Shown here: in pieces, positions 7,288 to 8,210 of the stretch | Numbering within the stretch: the stretch's first letter is position 1 | How the letters are laid out: every line of letters begins with the position of its first letter | DNA from: Zoogloeaceae bacterium | GTDB lineage: Bacteria; Pseudomonadota; Gammaproteobacteria; Burkholderiales; Rhodocyclaceae | Reading direction: 5' to 3' | Assembly: GCA_031282665.1 (NCBI GenBank) | Contig: JAITDH010000152.1 | Location: forward strand, 1-8,210 | Length of the DNA stretch: 8,210 nt | Notes under the pieces: model-generated | Databases searched by the model: none | Seen by the model: the letters and a program-made list of their open reading frames with translations, nothing else | What the model was told of the DNA's origin: nothing | Translations under genes and position numbers: made by a program

Positions 7288-7331
7288 AGAAGACAGAAGA
7301 CGAAGCGGCTGTTGCGCGGCCTCTGTCTTCT
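7288..7331. repeat. 10-bp inverted repeat before dinB
   Basis: AGAAGACAGA at 7288-7297 is the exact reverse complement of 7322-7331, with a 24-base spacer. The right arm ends 14 bases before the dinB start codon. No T-run follows, and the arms do not match the LexA box. The right arm leads into a short run of CTGNCYY-like units (CTGTCTT, CTGCCCC, CTGACCCC) up to the start codon. Confidence 0.55.
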
Positions 7332-7345
7332 GCCCCCCTGACCCC

Positions 7346-8210
7346 ATGCGCCGCATTGCCCACCTCGACATGGATGCCTTCTTCGCCTCCGTGGAATTGC
7401 TGGCCTATCCCGAATTGCGTGGACGGGCGGTCGTCGTGGGCGGGGCGCGTGTCGCCGCGCCCGACCGCCTGCCGGACGGTTCCCGGCACTTCGCCCGTTT
7501 GCGGGACTACAACGGCCGCGGAGTGGTCACCACCTCCACCTACGAAGCGAGGGCGCTGGGCGTTTTTTCCGGCATGGGATTGATGAAATCGGCGCGCCTG
7601 GCGCCGGAAGCCATCCTGCTCCCCGCCAGCTTCGAGACCTACCGCGACTATTCCCGCCGTTTCAAGGCCGCCGTCCGGGAAATCGCGCCGCGCATGGAAG
7701 ACCGGGGCATCGACGAAATCTTCCTGGATCTGAGCGAACTGCCCGACCCCGACCTGGCCCTCGCCCAACGGTTGAAAGCCGCCGTATTCGGGGCCACCGG
7801 CCTGAGCTGTTCCATCGGCATCGCGCCCAACCGGCTGCTCGCCAAGATCGCCTCCGACATGGACAAGCCCGATGGCATCACCCTCCTGACGATGGACGAC
7901 CTGCCCGCGCGCATCTGGCCCATGCCGGCCGGGAAAATCAACGGCATCGGCAAAAAAACCGCCGCCCGCCTGGCCGCGATGGACATCCGCACGATCGGGG
8001 AACTGGCGCACGCGCCGGTGCCGGCATTGACGGCCAGCTTTGGCCCGCATCTGGGCGTCTGGCTCTCCCGCGCCGCCAACGGGATCGACGAAAGCGCCAT
8101 CGTCACCCTGCGCAAGGCCAAGTCGCTGAGCCGCGAAACGACCTTTGAACGGGACCTGCACCTTCGCCACGACCGCGAAGAACTCTCCGCGCAATTGACC
8201 GCCCTCTGCC
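7346..8210 (+). CDS. dinB: DNA polymerase IV (Y-family translesion polymerase), 3' end outside the window
   Basis: DinB copies past damaged bases with low fidelity and no proofreading. The frame is open from ATG 7346 to the window edge: 288 codons, so the end of the little-finger domain is missing. The start MRRIAHLDMDAFFASVE is the classic Y-family N-terminus, with metal ligand Asp8 and steric-gate Phe13. The other acidic residues are Asp123-Glu124 in GIDEIFLDLS. GLSCSIGIAPNRLLAKIAS and KPDGI complete the palm, and NGIGKKT at 199-205 is the thumb helix-hairpin-helix. The acidic pair lies 20 residues later than in E. coli (103/104) because of an insertion around residues 34-56, between VVVGG and TTSTYEAR; I know this form from betaproteobacteria. 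No other in-frame start exists between the upstream stop at 7286 and 7346. There is no clear ribosome binding site and no LexA box (CTG-N10-CAG) upstream. Confidence 0.95.
   Translation, partial: MRRIAHLDMDAFFASVELLAYPELRGRAVVVGGARVAAPDRLPDGSRHFARLRDYNGRGVVTTSTYEARALGVFSGMGLMKSARLAPEAILLPASFETYRDYSRRFKAAVREIAPRMEDRGIDEIFLDLSELPDPDLALAQRLKAAVFGATGLSCSIGIAPNRLLAKIASDMDKPDGITLLTMDDLPARIWPMPAGKINGIGKKTAARLAAMDIRTIGELAHAPVPALTASFGPHLGVWLSRAANGIDESAIVTLRKAKSLSRETTFERDLHLRHDREELSAQLTALC

Noticed and set aside
7286..7296. LexA (SOS) box before dinB, suggested by CTGAGAAGACAG
   Set aside because: CTG and CAG are only six bases apart instead of the ten of a LexA box. No CTG-N10-CAG was found in the gap.
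1..8210. CRISPR array, tRNA or rRNA genes, transposase, toxin-antitoxin or defence system
   Set aside because: No regularly spaced identical repeats, no cloverleaf with an anticodon arm, and no proteins of these families were seen on either strand.

Overview
The window is the conserved proteobacterial proteostasis cluster tig-clpP-clpX-lon, all on the + strand. It is flanked on the left by the 3' end of a leucine-rich-repeat-variant (LRV) protein gene and on the right by the 5' part of dinB (DNA polymerase IV). The DNA is GC-rich. The trigger factor, ClpP, ClpX and Lon sequences are of proteobacterial type, and the DinB carries the roughly 20-residue insertion before its TYEAR motif that I associate with betaproteobacterial DinB. 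I infer a betaproteobacterium, perhaps Rhodocyclales-like; that placement rests on remembered family features, not on a search.

Layout. Bases 2-916: LRV repeat protein, open at the left edge of the window. Bases 917-1294: a gene-free stretch. It holds a compact structured element (917-1033) that looks like a dispersed intergenic repeat, then a candidate extended -10 promoter (about 1155-1163), then a structured leader ending in a terminator-like hairpin just before the tig ribosome binding site. Bases 1295-4573: tig, clpP and clpX with gaps of 41 and 31 bases, each gene with its own ribosome binding site, consistent with one transcript. Bases 4574-4759: the lon control region, with a 10-bp direct repeat, a sigma70-like promoter (TTGACA-N16-TACCAT) and a near-perfect heat-shock (sigma32) promoter (CTTGAAA-N13-CCCCATCT) that overlaps a strong hairpin. 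Bases 4760-7186: lon. Bases 7187-7345: a 13-bp perfect palindrome and a second inverted repeat. Bases 7346 to the right edge: dinB, missing its C-terminus.

How the genes work together. Trigger factor meets nascent chains at the ribosome. ClpX unfolds tagged or damaged proteins and feeds them to the ClpP peptidase chamber. Lon degrades misfolded and short-lived regulatory proteins on its own. The sigma32-type promoter would let lon rise separately from tig-clpPX during heat shock. DinB, a translesion polymerase, is a neighbour rather than a functional partner as far as the sequence shows.

All core proteins have intact catalytic residues and normal lengths. I found no convincing evidence of a novel multi-gene system. 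The points worth a second look are in the non-coding DNA and in the LRV gene.
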